Positions 25,445-33,852 of a DNA stretch of 64,000 nucleotides are shown piece by piece. Each line of letters starts with the position of its first letter. The first letter of the stretch is position 1. The notes under the pieces were generated by a model. It was given only the letters and a program-made list of their open reading frames with translations, did not search any database and was not told the DNA's origin. The position numbers were made by a program, and so were the translations under genes. Source of the DNA: Elizabethkingia occulta (lineage in GTDB: Bacteria > Bacteroidota > Bacteroidia > Flavobacteriales > Weeksellaceae); NCBI RefSeq assembly GCF_002023715.1, contig NZ_MAHX01000005.1:310001-374000 (forward strand), given 5' to 3'.

Positions 25445-26119
25445 ATGCTCAGAAGTCTGAAAACTACGCAAGACGGAAGTAAAACACTGCACGTTAGTAG
25501 CTTAGATGAAACCTACCACTCTCATCATGGTGCATTACAGGAAGCCAAACACGTGTTTATTAAAAACGGAATAAACAGATTAAAAAAATATGAAATTAAT
25601 ATTCTAGAGCTTGGTTTTGGAACAGGACTTAACGTTTTAGTAACATTAGATGAATATTTAAAAACTGATATTTGTCATAAAATTAATTACTACTCCTTAG
25701 AAAAATATCCACTGAAACTGGAAGAAGCAACCAGTCTGGAGTACGATAAATTCTTTGAAAATGAAATTGTAAAGAAGGCTTTCACCACAATTCACTGTAC
25801 AGATTGGGGAAAATCAGAAAATATTGAAAAAGATTTCTTTCTTCAGAAAGTGGAAGAAGACTTTTATAATATTAAAGATATTGAAATGCCACCTATAGAC
25901 TTGGTGTACTTCGATTGCTTTGGTGCACGTGTGCAACCTGATCTTTGGGAAGAGCCTTTGGTAAAAATGGTTGCTGAAAAAATGGCATCGGGAGGTTTGT
26001 TCACTACCTATTCTTCCAAAGGAAGTTTACAACGTATCCTAAAAGGACTTAACTTTGAAGTTGAGAAACTGGAAGGACCAAAGGGTAAACGAGAAATGAT
26101 TAACGCATGGAAAAAATAG
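25445..26119 (+). CDS. mnmD: tRNA wobble-uridine methyltransferase MnmD
   Basis: This 224-residue SAM-dependent methyltransferase of the MnmC1/MnmD family (DUF752) has the SAM motif ILELGFGTGLN (about residues 50-60), an N-terminal 'YHSHHGALQEAKHVFI' signature, and 'DLVYFDCFGARVQPDLWEE' (here DCFGARVQPDLW). It converts nm5(s2)U34 to mnm5(s2)U34 in tRNA. It is a stand-alone MnmD without the FAD oxidase half of E. coli MnmC. Its last codons overlap the nudix gene by 13 bp, so the two are co-expressed. Confidence 0.9.
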   Translation: MLRSLKTTQDGSKTLHVSSLDETYHSHHGALQEAKHVFIKNGINRLKKYEINILELGFGTGLNVLVTLDEYLKTDICHKINYYSLEKYPLKLEEATSLEYDKFFENEIVKKAFTTIHCTDWGKSENIEKDFFLQKVEEDFYNIKDIEMPPIDLVYFDCFGARVQPDLWEEPLVKMVAEKMASGGLFTTYSSKGSLQRILKGLNFEVEKLEGPKGKREMINAWKK

Positions 26120-26529
26120 ATAGATTCAATATACGGGTATATGCTTTATGCATAGAAGATCAGAAAATATTAACGCTTTTTGAAAGTTACGCTGGAGAAA
26201 AACTGATAAAACTACCCGGAGGGGGATTGGAATTCGGTGAAGGAGTCACCGAATGTCTTCACCGTGAATTTATGGAAGAACTCAATGTGAAAATAGAGAT
26301 CCTGGAGCATTTCTATACCCAGGAGGGCTTTATGCAGTCCAGATTCAGAAGCAATGAACAGCTTCTTACAGTATACTATCTTGTGAAAATTACGGATCCG
26401 GAAAATTTCAGAATTATAGATACAGAAATAGAAAAAGCCGAATGGTTACCCATTTCGGCTTCTAATCCTTTTCCGCTTCCCATAGACCATTTGGTTTTTG
26501 AAAAGCTTCAGACGAAACTTTTAAAATAA
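26107..26529 (+). CDS. Nudix hydrolase
   Basis: A 140-residue single-domain Nudix protein. The Nudix box spans about residues 39-61 (GGLEFGEGVTECLHREFMEE, then LNV). It matches G-x5-E-x7-RE-U-x-EE-x-G-U except that the penultimate Gly is Asn. The catalytic Glu residues are intact, so activity is likely. The substrate is unknown; family members hydrolyse nucleoside diphosphate derivatives. It overlaps mnmD by 13 bp and its 3' end overlaps the convergent S1/P1 nuclease by 9 bp. Confidence 0.88.
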   Translation: MEKIDRFNIRVYALCIEDQKILTLFESYAGEKLIKLPGGGLEFGEGVTECLHREFMEELNVKIEILEHFYTQEGFMQSRFRSNEQLLTVYYLVKITDPENFRIIDTEIEKAEWLPISASNPFPLPIDHLVFEKLQTKLLK

Positions 26530-27312
26530 GTCGTTCAGTAATTTAGCAAGTCTAAGACCTCCGTTTACCAGCTGCTGCTCTAAAAGTCCGTCGTATTTAT
26601 AACCATATCCGTAGCTAAGATTAGATCCGGAAGGAGTATTTGCGTAGATATTATTGGCCAGTTTATGTGTTTCGTAAATCCAGTCTGCTACAGTTCCGCT
26701 TTGTACTTTTTTTACTTCATCTTTAGTTTTAATATCTATAAGTTTAGCAAATTCAGTATAGCTGTATTTTTGTGAATCGATCAAATCACTATCCCAAACA
26801 CTGTGAAGATTGGTCTTTTTACCGAAATATATAACGTCAATCTTGTTACCTCCAAGATCTCCAGCTCTGCCCGTATGCATTGGTTGCGCCATATCACCAA
26901 CGATGTGAATAAGGAACATTAAAGCAATTTTTCGGTCTTTATCAGATGTGTTTTTATTTTTAATCTGCTCAGAAAGTGTTTTAATCTGGGTATACATTGT
27001 AGGTCCTGCCTGTGCTTCAAGATTCTCTTTAAAAGCTTTAAAGTCCGGCTGAGGGTCTATATTTACATAATGCCATGTAGATGTGGATTTCCACACACCT
27101 GTTGTATCGGATTTGATAAAGTCCGGCCAGTTTGCCCAATAAGCCAGTCTTTCTTTTCCAAAGATATGCTTAAGATGTCTTCTCGCTTTACCATTAAGAT
27201 GATTCTCCGCAATCTCTGCAATAATACGGTGCCCTGTAAGTCCCCACGCAAATGCTTGCATTGAGCTTAGTGCAAATGCACAAAAAAGCAGCCTTGTTAA
27301 AATTCGTTTCAT
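26521..27312 (-). CDS. S1/P1-family zinc nuclease, exported
   Basis: The 263-residue secreted nuclease has a signal peptide ending SMQAFA, so that the mature protein begins with the zinc-ligand Trp (WGLTGHR). The other zinc ligands typical of P1 nuclease are visible: the HIVGDMAQPMHTG cluster and HSVWDSDLI. It would cleave single-stranded DNA/RNA and remove 3'-phosphates in the periplasm or outside the cell, for nutrient scavenging. It is monocistronic and convergent with nudix. A TATCTTTG box on the minus strand (27340-27347) is a candidate -7 element. Confidence 0.92.
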   Translation of the reverse strand: MKRILTRLLFCAFALSSMQAFAWGLTGHRIIAEIAENHLNGKARRHLKHIFGKERLAYWANWPDFIKSDTTGVWKSTSTWHYVNIDPQPDFKAFKENLEAQAGPTMYTQIKTLSEQIKNKNTSDKDRKIALMFLIHIVGDMAQPMHTGRAGDLGGNKIDVIYFGKKTNLHSVWDSDLIDSQKYSYTEFAKLIDIKTKDEVKKVQSGTVADWIYETHKLANNIYANTPSGSNLSYGYGYKYDGLLEQQLVNGGLRLAKLLNDLF

Positions 27313-27355
27313 ACAATTATCTATTATTATTTATGCTGGCAAAGATATAAAAGAA

Positions 27356-27379
27356 AAGCCTTTCAAAAATGAAAGGCTT
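27356..27379 (-). terminator. terminator of the DUF4294 gene
   Basis: The stem AAGCCTTTC/GAAAGGCTT (27356-27364 and 27371-27379) has a 6-nt loop. On the minus strand it is followed by a T-rich stretch, 11 bp past the stop codon. Confidence 0.8.
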
Positions 27380-27389
27380 GTATATAAGT

Positions 27390-28112
27390 TTAGTCAACCG
27401 ACTTCTTTACTTTAAAATCTTTATAACCGGGATAAGGAGTCAAATATCCGTAGTTCCAATTGGATTGCAGCAGAGATTCAATAAATTCGTCATCTCTGTT
27501 CAAATAAGGATTATATTCTTTCTTCAACTCAATATCTGCAGCTTTACCTTTCAGATTCCACCAGAAAGCACTCCATCCACCTCTTAAATCCCTGATAATT
27601 GTAAATACAGTTTTACCAGTTGCTCTGTTCATCAATTTGGCAAAAACCTGACCTTCTGTCGTAGTAAGATCTCTTAACTTTGCTTCATAACGGTCTGCTA
27701 ATTCATTTTGTCTTTTTCTGGCATAAGATCTTCTGTCATCTTCATTTACCTTTTCAAGATCAGCTTGTAGACTTCTATATTGCTCCAAAGCATTTACAAA
27801 TAATGGGTAAACTCTAAAAAGCTTCTTATTCAGAAATTCAAAATAATTTCTATCTAACTGATTATTGAAATGAGGCTTATTAACTAGCTTTATCTCATCC
27901 ATTTCGATGAGCTTATCTCCATTATCTTCTGTATATATTTTTGCTTGTAATTTATCGTCCCAATAGTATTTGCGACCGTCTTTATCGACCTGCATCTTGA
28001 CGTTTCTCTCATCTTTCAATTCACCTATAGTTGCTATAGTATCGACCTTCTGACTATATGCCAAAATTGCCATAAAGAAACAAATCAGACTAAAAATTCT
28101 ATATTTTTTCAT
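27390..28112 (-). CDS. DUF4294 family protein, exported
   Basis: A 240-residue protein with a signal peptide (to about AYSQ). The DUF4294 region covers about residues 75-200. It contains a 'RNYFEFLNKKLFRVYPLF' (as KKLFRVYPLF) strand-helix, a Lys/Arg/Glu-rich coiled coil, and 'LTTTEGQVFAKLMNRATG' followed by 'LRGGWSAFWWN', typical of this Flavobacteriia family of unknown function. The start at 28112 (MKKYRIF) is chosen over ATG 28139 because it begins the signal peptide directly and leaves room for the divergent promoter before the M42 gene. Confidence 0.8.
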   Translation of the reverse strand: MKKYRIFSLICFFMAILAYSQKVDTIATIGELKDERNVKMQVDKDGRKYYWDDKLQAKIYTEDNGDKLIEMDEIKLVNKPHFNNQLDRNYFEFLNKKLFRVYPLFVNALEQYRSLQADLEKVNEDDRRSYARKRQNELADRYEAKLRDLTTTEGQVFAKLMNRATGKTVFTIIRDLRGGWSAFWWNLKGKAADIELKKEYNPYLNRDDEFIESLLQSNWNYGYLTPYPGYKDFKVKKSVD

Positions 28113-28156
28113 AATTTTACGAGTAATGACGTATAACAAAAATCATACCTTAATAC

Positions 28157-29230
28157 ATGAAATTCAATAAGACCTCTATTAAATTTTTAGAAAATTACCT
28201 AAACACTTCATCTCCAACAGGTTTCGAACACAATGGACAAAAAGCCTGGACTGAATATATCAAACCCTATGTAGACAAAATTGAAGTCGACAACTACGGT
28301 ACTGCATACGGAATTATAAATCCTGAAGCTGAATTCAAAGTGGTTATAGAAGCACATGCTGATGAAATATCATGGTACGTTAACTATATTACCGACGAAG
28401 GCTTTATCTATGTTATCCGTAACGGAGGTTCCGATCAGGTAATTGCACCGTCCAAGGTAGTAGATATTCATGGAGAGAAAGGTGTTGTAAAAGGGGTATT
28501 CGGATGGCCGGCTATTCATACCCGTGCAAATCAGAATGAACCAACACCAAAACTGGACAATATCTTTATCGACTGTGGCGCTACTTCCAAGCAGGAAGTA
28601 GAAGACCTTGGAATCTTTGTAGGTTGTATGATTACCTATCCAGACACTTTCTTTGAGCTCAATGACAGGTATTTTGTCTGCAGAGCACTGGACAATCGTA
28701 TCGGTGGATTTATGATCGCAGAAGTAGCAAGACTTCTTCAGGAAAACAAAAAGAAATTGCCATTCGGATTATACATTACCAACTCTGTACAGGAAGAAGT
28801 AGGTTTATATGGTGCAGAAATGATTGCAGATACCATAAAGCCAAACATTGCTATTGTTACAGATGTAACCCATGACACGACAACTCCGATGATTGAAAAG
28901 AAAAAAGAAGGTGATCAAAAATGTGGTAACGGACCTGTCGTTTTCTTTGCTCCAAGTGTACATCATACTATCCGCGAATTAATTATCGATACAGCTAAAA
29001 AGAAAAAAATACCTTTCCAGAGAGCCGCAGCCAGCCGTGCAACAGGTACAGATACAGATGCTTTTGCTCATTCCAATGGTGGTGTTCCTTCTGCATTAAT
29101 TTCATTACCTTTACGATACATGCATACCACTGTAGAAATGGTAAGTAAAGAAGATGTCGGGAATGTGATTCAGCTTATTTATGAAACATTACTGAAGATA
29201 AAACCTGATATGAATCTTAAGTATTACTAA
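28157..29230 (+). CDS. M42-family metallo-aminopeptidase
   Basis: The product is 357 residues, in the usual range for the M42 glutamyl aminopeptidase/FrvX group. The di-metal site is visible: His in EAHADEISW (about 74), the bridging Asp in [10 protein letters not shown], catalytic Glu-Glu in [10 protein letters not shown], Asp in VTDVTHDTT, and a late His in MHTTVEMV. It would trim N-terminal residues from peptides in the cytosol, probably as a dodecamer. No signal peptide is present. It lies 25 bp upstream of scoA in the same direction and may share a transcript. Confidence 0.93.
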   Translation: MKFNKTSIKFLENYLNTSSPTGFEHNGQKAWTEYIKPYVDKIEVDNYGTAYGIINPEAEFKVVIEAHADEISWYVNYITDEGFIYVIRNGGSDQVIAPSKVVDIHGEKGVVKGVFGWPAIHTRANQNEPTPKLDNIFIDCGATSKQEVEDLGIFVGCMITYPDTFFELNDRYFVCRALDNRIGGFMIAEVARLLQENKKKLPFGLYITNSVQEEVGLYGAEMIADTIKPNIAIVTDVTHDTTTPMIEKKKEGDQKCGNGPVVFFAPSVHHTIRELIIDTAKKKKIPFQRAAASRATGTDTDAFAHSNGGVPSALISLPLRYMHTTVEMVSKEDVGNVIQLIYETLLKIKPDMNLKYY

Positions 29231-29255
29231 ATCAACCCTAAAAATAAATCTAATA

Positions 29256-29954
29256 ATGATTAATAAAACTGTTAAAAATGTACAGGAAGCCTGCGACGGG
29301 ATCCAGGACGGCATGACCATTATGCTTGGAGGTTTCGGTCTCTGCGGAATTCCTGAAAACTGTATTGCAGAATTAGTAAAAAAGGAAGTGAAAGACCTTA
29401 CCTGTATTTCTAACAATGCCGGAGTCGATGATTTTGGACTTGGCTTACTTCTTCATAAAAGACAAATCAAGAAGATGATTTCTTCTTATGTAGGTGAAAA
29501 TGCAGAATTTGAACGTCAGTTGCTTAGTGGTGAACTTGAAGTAGAACTGATCCCACAGGGTACATTGGCTACACGCTGTATGGCTGCAGGATACGGAATG
29601 CCGGCGGTCTATACCCCTGCAGGTGTAGGTACTGAGGTTGCTGAAGGTAAAGAAGTACGCAACTTCGATGGTAAGGATTATTTACTGGAATATGCTTTCG
29701 ATGCGGATTTTGCAATTGTAAAAGCCTGGAAAGGTGATACTGCCGGAAATCTTATTTTCCGTTCTACCTCAAGAAACTTTAATCCTGTAATGGCTATGGC
29801 AGGTAAAATAACTATTGCTGAAGTTGAAGAGTTGGTTGAAGTCGGAGAACTTAACCCCGATGAAATTCATACTCCTGGAATTTATGTTCACAGAATATTC
29901 CAGGGGGATCACTATGAAAAAAGAATTGAACAAAGAACGGTAAGAAAAAAATAG
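29256..29954 (+). CDS. scoA: 3-oxoacid CoA-transferase subunit A
   Basis: This 232-residue alpha subunit of succinyl-CoA:3-oxoacid (acetoacetate) CoA-transferase carries the CoA-binding [10 protein letters not shown] glycine loop (about 25-34), and '[16 protein letters not shown]' and '[14 protein letters not shown]' (as [13 protein letters not shown]) motifs. With the beta subunit at 30389 it transfers CoA from succinyl-CoA to acetoacetate. The two subunits are normally adjacent; here a 434-bp segment with a broken four-helix-bundle gene separates them. Confidence 0.94.
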   Translation: MINKTVKNVQEACDGIQDGMTIMLGGFGLCGIPENCIAELVKKEVKDLTCISNNAGVDDFGLGLLLHKRQIKKMISSYVGENAEFERQLLSGELEVELIPQGTLATRCMAAGYGMPAVYTPAGVGTEVAEGKEVRNFDGKDYLLEYAFDADFAIVKAWKGDTAGNLIFRSTSRNFNPVMAMAGKITIAEVEELVEVGELNPDEIHTPGIYVHRIFQGDHYEKRIEQRTVRKK

Positions 29955-29962
29955 TAATAATG

Positions 29963-30380
29963 ATTTGAAAATTTGAAAATGGGCTAATGAGAAATGATAA
30001 GGAAAATATTATTGTTGCTAAATCATTCCGTTTCGCTTTGAAAATCATTGACTTTTCCAGCAAAATCGAAACAGCAAAAAAATATTCCTTAGCCAGCCAA
30101 ATATTCAGGAGTGGAACATCAAGGAGCCAATATAAGAGAGGCTCAAAATGCTGAAAGCAAAGCTGACTTCATCCACAAAATGAAGATTGCAGCAAAAGAA
30201 GCAGATGAACTTGAATACTGGTTGTTACTTTGTAAAGAATCTCCACATTTAATAAGCCCTACTTCGGATTTATTTGAAGAATTAACATCAATAATCAGTA
30301 TCTTAACAAAGATTATTGCAACTTCAAAGAAATCCTGAAAACATGTATTTTCAAATTTCCAAATTGCCAAATTTTCAAAT
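29963..30380. mobile_element. possible mini-element: inverted repeats around a four-helix-bundle gene
   Basis: A 13-bp sequence ATTTGAAAATTTG (29963-29975) recurs exactly inverted at 30368-30380. The two copies flank the disrupted four-helix-bundle gene and fill the gap between scoA and scoB. No transposase is present. The 3' side carries further AAATTT-rich degenerate copies (30352-30367). The composition is very AT-rich, so chance similarity contributes, but the exact 13-bp match at both borders of the inserted gene is suggestive. Confidence 0.4.
29987..30338 (+). pseudogene. four-helix-bundle protein (23S rRNA IVP family), frameshifted
   Basis: The first frame from ATG 29987 encodes the N-terminal half and ends RSGTS, then runs out of frame to a stop at 30152-30154 (55 codons). 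The remainder, starting GANIREAQNAES, continues in another frame to 30338. Intact family members read RSGTS-I-GANIREA at this junction, so two bases are missing near 30122 (or one is extra). Joined, the product would be about 117 residues, the normal length. This family includes proteins encoded in 23S rRNA intervening sequences and Avd of diversity-generating retroelements. The 75-residue open frame from GTG 30111 is only the C-terminal remnant. Confidence 0.8.
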
Positions 30381-30388
30381 TATTAAAG

Positions 30389-31045
30389 ATGTTAACAAAA
30401 GAACAAATTGCACAACGTATTGCAAGAGAAATAAAAAATAACAGTTATGTTAATCTGGGTATTGGGATTCCTACATTGGTGGCCAACTATATTCCAGAAG
30501 GTGTAAATGTTGTGTTACAATCTGAGAACGGTTTATTAGGTATGGGGCCTTTTCCTTTTGAAGGAGAAGAAGATCCGGATCTTATTAACGCTGGTAAACA
30601 AACCATCACTACCCTTCCCGGGTCTGCTGTTTTCGACTCGGCACTGAGCTTTGGAATGATCAGAGCACAGAAAGTAGATCTGACTATTCTTGGTGCTATG
30701 GAAGTTTCAGAGAACGGAGATATTGCCAATTGGAAAATTCCAGGTAAGATGGTAAAAGGTATGGGTGGCGCTATGGACCTTGTAGCTTCTGCGAAAAATA
30801 TTATCGTAGCAATGCAACAGGTAAACAAAAATGGTGAGAGTAAGCTATTACAAGAATGTACATTGCCATTAACAGGTGTAAAATGTATTAAGAAGATTGT
30901 TACAGAGCTTGGTGTTTACGAAGTACTTCCTGAGGGCGGATTCAAAATTTTGGAAAGAGCTCCTGGGGTAAGTATGGAAGAAATAAAGGCAGCAACAGCC
31001 GGAAAGCTTTATGCAGATGAGAATGTCCCGGAAATGGTCTTCTAA
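30389..31045 (+). CDS. scoB: 3-oxoacid CoA-transferase subunit B
   Basis: The 218-residue beta subunit has the catalytic Glu in the 'LQSENGLLGMGP' motif (E46) and 'GAMEVSENGDIANWKIPGK' (as GAMEVSENGDIANW) typical of ScoB/AtoA-like enzymes. It works with scoA upstream; a glutamyl-CoA thioester forms on E46 during catalysis. It may be expressed from the scoA promoter through the inserted segment or from a promoter inside that segment. A terminator follows at 31055-31077. Confidence 0.95.
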   Translation: MLTKEQIAQRIAREIKNNSYVNLGIGIPTLVANYIPEGVNVVLQSENGLLGMGPFPFEGEEDPDLINAGKQTITTLPGSAVFDSALSFGMIRAQKVDLTILGAMEVSENGDIANWKIPGKMVKGMGGAMDLVASAKNIIVAMQQVNKNGESKLLQECTLPLTGVKCIKKIVTELGVYEVLPEGGFKILERAPGVSMEEIKAATAGKLYADENVPEMVF

Positions 31046-31054
31046 ACAATAATT

Positions 31055-31077
31055 AAAGTCAGCTTTTAGCTGGCTTT
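31055..31077 (+). terminator. terminator of scoB
   Basis: The stem AAAGTCAGCT/AGCTGGCTTT (one G·T pair) with a 3-nt loop is followed by T-rich sequence. It overlaps the last codons of the convergent DUF3592-like gene. Confidence 0.7.
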
Positions 31078-31916
31078 TTCTTTTGCCTTACTTTTCCTGA
31101 TAAATCAGCGGGAGTTGACTTAAAAATAAATATGAAGTAACCATAAATACTAAATACCAGTATAATAACAAAAAACAGGCAAATAAAGAAACCTCCCCAG
31201 CTAAGATCCGATTCACCGGCCAGTTTACCGAGCATGGCTTTTGTCATCAATAATGCCATAAAAATCATCATCCCGGGAATAACAAGGTATCCAAAGATTA
31301 CTGTTGCAAATAGTGCCGCTTTATCTTTCAGATACTGATTTCGCAGACCATATCCAAGAATAAAAAGTAAACCGGAATAAAAGACTGCCATGAATACTAA
31401 TTCTCCAAAATAGATGATATATCGCTTTGGATTGAAGGCATAAGCATAATTCATCCCTTCTTTATAACCTACTTTTACAGAAGATCCTTCAGAAAAGCGT
31501 TCTTCAGAAGCCATATTCAGCGGAATATTGATGATCTGGTTATTCTTATCTGCAAAACCTACTAAAGGTCTGTATTCAGAAACTCCCAGGTTCTTTTCAC
31601 GTACACCTACCCTGTAAGATGGATCAATTACTTTAGCAGAATATTTCGGAAGAGAGAATTCATGACCTATCTGCTTTACAGCTGCTCCTGTCAGAATAAC
31701 AGTAAATAAAATCACAATATAGCTGACTGCTGATGCATAAGACAGCGAAAAAAAATAATTAAGTCTGGTTACCTCTTTCTGAGATAGCCTTAAAAAATTA
31801 TGGGCTAGTCCAATAGAAACAAGCCCTGTAATAAGGTAGAACCACCAGGAAAGTTCTATGGTTTCCAGCTGCATGCTAAAACCCTTAACTGCCTTTTCCT
31901 GATAGTAAAAATCCAT
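31059..31916 (-). CDS. DUF3592-like membrane protein
   Basis: The product is 285 residues. It has two N-terminal membrane segments (about 24-43 and 57-80), an extracytoplasmic beta-rich loop of about 85 residues, then three membrane segments (about 170-190, 203-225 and 240-265) and a basic tail. The loop contains 'YRPLVGFADKNNQ' and 'EGSSVKVGYKEGMNYAYAF', which resemble DUF3592 domains (Y-P-x-V-x-Y/F ... G-x-V-x-V-x-Y). The function is unknown. ATG at 31874 (MQLETIELSWW) is an alternative start closer to the first TM helix. It is the last gene of a run with the GNAT and deformylase-like genes. Confidence 0.6.
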   Translation of the reverse strand: MDFYYQEKAVKGFSMQLETIELSWWFYLITGLVSIGLAHNFLRLSQKEVTRLNYFFSLSYASAVSYIVILFTVILTGAAVKQIGHEFSLPKYSAKVIDPSYRVGVREKNLGVSEYRPLVGFADKNNQIINIPLNMASEERFSEGSSVKVGYKEGMNYAYAFNPKRYIIYFGELVFMAVFYSGLLFILGYGLRNQYLKDKAALFATVIFGYLVIPGMMIFMALLMTKAMLGKLAGESDLSWGGFFICLFFVIILVFSIYGYFIFIFKSTPADLSGKVRQKKKPAKS

Positions 31917-31921
31917 TTAGT

Positions 31922-32203
31922 CTAAGCTAAAATATCTTTGTACTCATCGGAACTATGCAGAACTCTGTTTGCGTATGGACACAATGGTATTATTTTAATA
32001 TTATTCTCACGTGCATAATCTACACCAGCATTTACCAACTGCTTCCCTATTCCTCTTCCTCCGAAGGCTTCGTCCACTTCGGTATGATCAATAATAATTT
32101 TATCTTCTCCGGCTACCGAGTATGTCATTAGTCCAACAACTCTGTCGTATTCAATAGCTTCAAATACTCCTTTTGATACTTCTCTTTTGTGTTTTATTTC
32201 CAT
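31922..32203 (-). CDS. small GNAT-like N-acetyltransferase (YjdJ type)
   Basis: A 93-residue single GNAT-like domain with the acetyl-CoA pyrophosphate-binding loop GGRGIGKQLV (about residues 48-57) and the preceding 'HTEVDEAFGGRG' that marks the YjdJ/COG2388 group. These short acetyltransferases often have unknown substrates. It lies 22 bp after the deformylase-like stop and 5 bp before the DUF3592-like gene, suggesting a small operon. Confidence 0.85.
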   Translation of the reverse strand: MEIKHKREVSKGVFEAIEYDRVVGLMTYSVAGEDKIIIDHTEVDEAFGGRGIGKQLVNAGVDYARENNIKIIPLCPYANRVLHSSDEYKDILA

Positions 32204-32225
32204 TTTATAATCAATTTAAATGTTA

Positions 32226-32843
32226 TTATTTTATTTTAATGAAAGCATCTGCTCTCTCATAAAGATCATTCTTTTCTTTTTCTTTTTTATCAGATATCAA
32301 AATACCTGAAAGATGGTCTATTTCATGCTGAAAAATAACTGCAGTAAAACCTTCTACTATTTCGGTATGCTTTTTACCTTTCAAATCCGAATATTCCAAC
32401 TGTATAACTTTGCTTCTGTAGAATTGGTCTCTGAAATCGGTAATTGACAAATCCCCTTCAGGTCCAAGGTTTTGCAATTGTGATTTCCACAGAATTACAG
32501 GATTCAGAAAATATTCCAGTGGCTTGCCTTCTTTATCAAAACGCTGAACCCAAATTATTTTTCGGTTAATTCCTACCTGAGGGGCAGCAATACCAACTCC
32601 GCTGCCTGTAGAAAGCAGGGATAGTTTCATCCGTTCAACCAGAATAGCCGTATTCGGATCTTTTGGATCAATATCTGCAGACATACCAAGCAGTGTTTTA
32701 CTATGTCCAGGCTCACTTACGTTATAAACAGGTAATGCAGTATGAATATCTCCCTGTTTTATAATAGAAATTTCATTTGAAGTTAGTTTCTGAGCACTAA
32801 GCAATCCTGCACATACAACTAACAGAAGTGTTATTTTTTTCAT
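32226..32843 (-). CDS. exported peptide-deformylase-like protein with an altered metal ligand
   Basis: The 205-residue protein has a signal peptide (residues 1-17, LLSAQ) and a polypeptide deformylase fold. Motif 1 is GVGIAAPQ (82-89) and motif 3 is HEIDH (173-177). Motif 2 reads EGDLS instead of EGCLS, so the metal-ligand Cys is Asp131. The DNA supports this reading (GAA GGG GAT TTG TCA). Cytosolic deformylases remove N-formyl groups from nascent proteins. An exported copy with a changed ligand probably does something else, or is an Asp-ligated metallohydrolase. The two metal His and the catalytic Glu174 are intact. Confidence 0.8.
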   Translation of the reverse strand: MKKITLLLVVCAGLLSAQKLTSNEISIIKQGDIHTALPVYNVSEPGHSKTLLGMSADIDPKDPNTAILVERMKLSLLSTGSGVGIAAPQVGINRKIIWVQRFDKEGKPLEYFLNPVILWKSQLQNLGPEGDLSITDFRDQFYRSKVIQLEYSDLKGKKHTEIVEGFTAVIFQHEIDHLSGILISDKKEKEKNDLYERADAFIKIK

Positions 32844-32878
32844 TTTTGTGATACTAGATATTAATTGTAGCCTTCTAA

Positions 32879-33475
32879 TTATCCGGGAAGAAAGTTCTTT
32901 TTGGCCAGTTCTCTTCGGACACGGCTAAGACTTTCCGGGGTTATCCCCAGATATGAAGCGATCATCCACTGAGGAACTCTCATCATAAGGTTCGGATAAG
33001 TCGTAATAAAATCCAGATATCGCTCTTCTGCAGTAGCACCTAATAATTGTGATACTCTTTTCTGGAGCTGACGAATGTGACGGTGCAGCAAAAATTCAGA
33101 TTTTTCAATCGCATCTTTGTACTCCTTACTCAGATTAATAAAAAATTCAGGTTCCAGGATTACAACAACAGTATCTTCCACAGCCTCTATTGTAAAGTCT
33201 GTAGCAAGTCCGAAATAAGAACTATTTCTGTCCCCTAGCAGCCAGTTTTCCGGTGCAAAGTACAATACATGTTCTTTTCCGTTTTTATCCGTAAAAAACT
33301 GACGGAGAAGCCCCTGCTCTACAAAATAAAGTTCTTTATTAATTTCACCTGCTCTCACAAGTACTCTTCCTTTTGGAACTGTTTTTAGCTTTATGAGATT
33401 CTCGCAAACCGAAACCTGCTGATCCTGAATGCCAAAAAGCTGTTGAATATATTTTGAAAAATTTTCTGTTATCAT
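32879..33475 (-). CDS. Crp/Fnr-family transcriptional regulator
   Basis: This 198-residue regulator has an N-terminal cyclic-nucleotide-binding-like beta roll (about 20-115; 'AGEINKELYFVEQGLLRQFF' fold, here as KELYFVEQGLLRQF) and a C-terminal winged helix (about 150-195, VPQWMIASYLGITPESLSRVRREL). The Arg needed for cAMP phosphate binding in E. coli CRP is not obvious, so the effector may differ or be absent. It follows ytxJ by 4 bp, so it belongs to the yfiT-ytxJ operon. Confidence 0.88.
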   Translation of the reverse strand: MITENFSKYIQQLFGIQDQQVSVCENLIKLKTVPKGRVLVRAGEINKELYFVEQGLLRQFFTDKNGKEHVLYFAPENWLLGDRNSSYFGLATDFTIEAVEDTVVVILEPEFFINLSKEYKDAIEKSEFLLHRHIRQLQKRVSQLLGATAEERYLDFITTYPNLMMRVPQWMIASYLGITPESLSRVRRELAKKNFLPG

Positions 33476-33479
33476 TCTT

Positions 33480-33851
33480 CTAAGGTAGTAATTCCAGGTT
33501 TATATTCTCATGTGAAGCCTTGTAGATGGCAGCTCCATTTTCCAATACAATGATCTGCGGACTTTCATGTCTTATCATAAATTGTTCGGCAATCTGATTG
33601 GAAATAGGTCTGAAACGCAACAAATCCAAATAATAGAACTTGTATCCTTCCGGGGCATGTTTGTTAAGATCTGCTTCAAAATTTCTTAGAACCATTTTAC
33701 TGATAAAACAGCTTGTAGAATGTTTAAAAATTGCCACTTTGGAATGCTTAGACTCCTCAACAACCTTATCCAAATCTTCAGATGATTCTATGGTAAGCCA
33801 CGGACTATTCCTTAGTTCTTCTTTATTTTTAAATAAATCAAATATTCCCAT
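33480..33851 (-). CDS. ytxJ: YtxJ-family bacilliredoxin-like protein
   Basis: A 123-residue thioredoxin-fold protein with the single-Cys active-site stretch KHSTSCFISK (C48), which in the family is usually T-C-P-I-S; the Pro is Phe here. 'RHESPQIIVLENG' supplies the cis-Pro loop. YtxJ is assigned to bacillithiol systems as a monothiol redoxin that removes bacillithiol from proteins. It starts 1 bp after the yfiT stop, which supports a bacillithiol role. Confidence 0.85.
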   Translation of the reverse strand: MGIFDLFKNKEELRNSPWLTIESSEDLDKVVEESKHSKVAIFKHSTSCFISKMVLRNFEADLNKHAPEGYKFYYLDLLRFRPISNQIAEQFMIRHESPQIIVLENGAAIYKASHENINLELLP

Positions 33852-33852
33852 T

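Noticed and set aside
25361-25492. 44-residue N-terminal extension of ilvE
   Set aside because: It would overlap the divergent mnmD coding region and does not resemble known aminotransferase N termini.
30111-30338. Intact 75-residue four-helix-bundle protein from a GTG start
   Set aside because: The missing N-terminal half is present just upstream in another frame, so this is the C-terminal remnant of a frameshifted gene.
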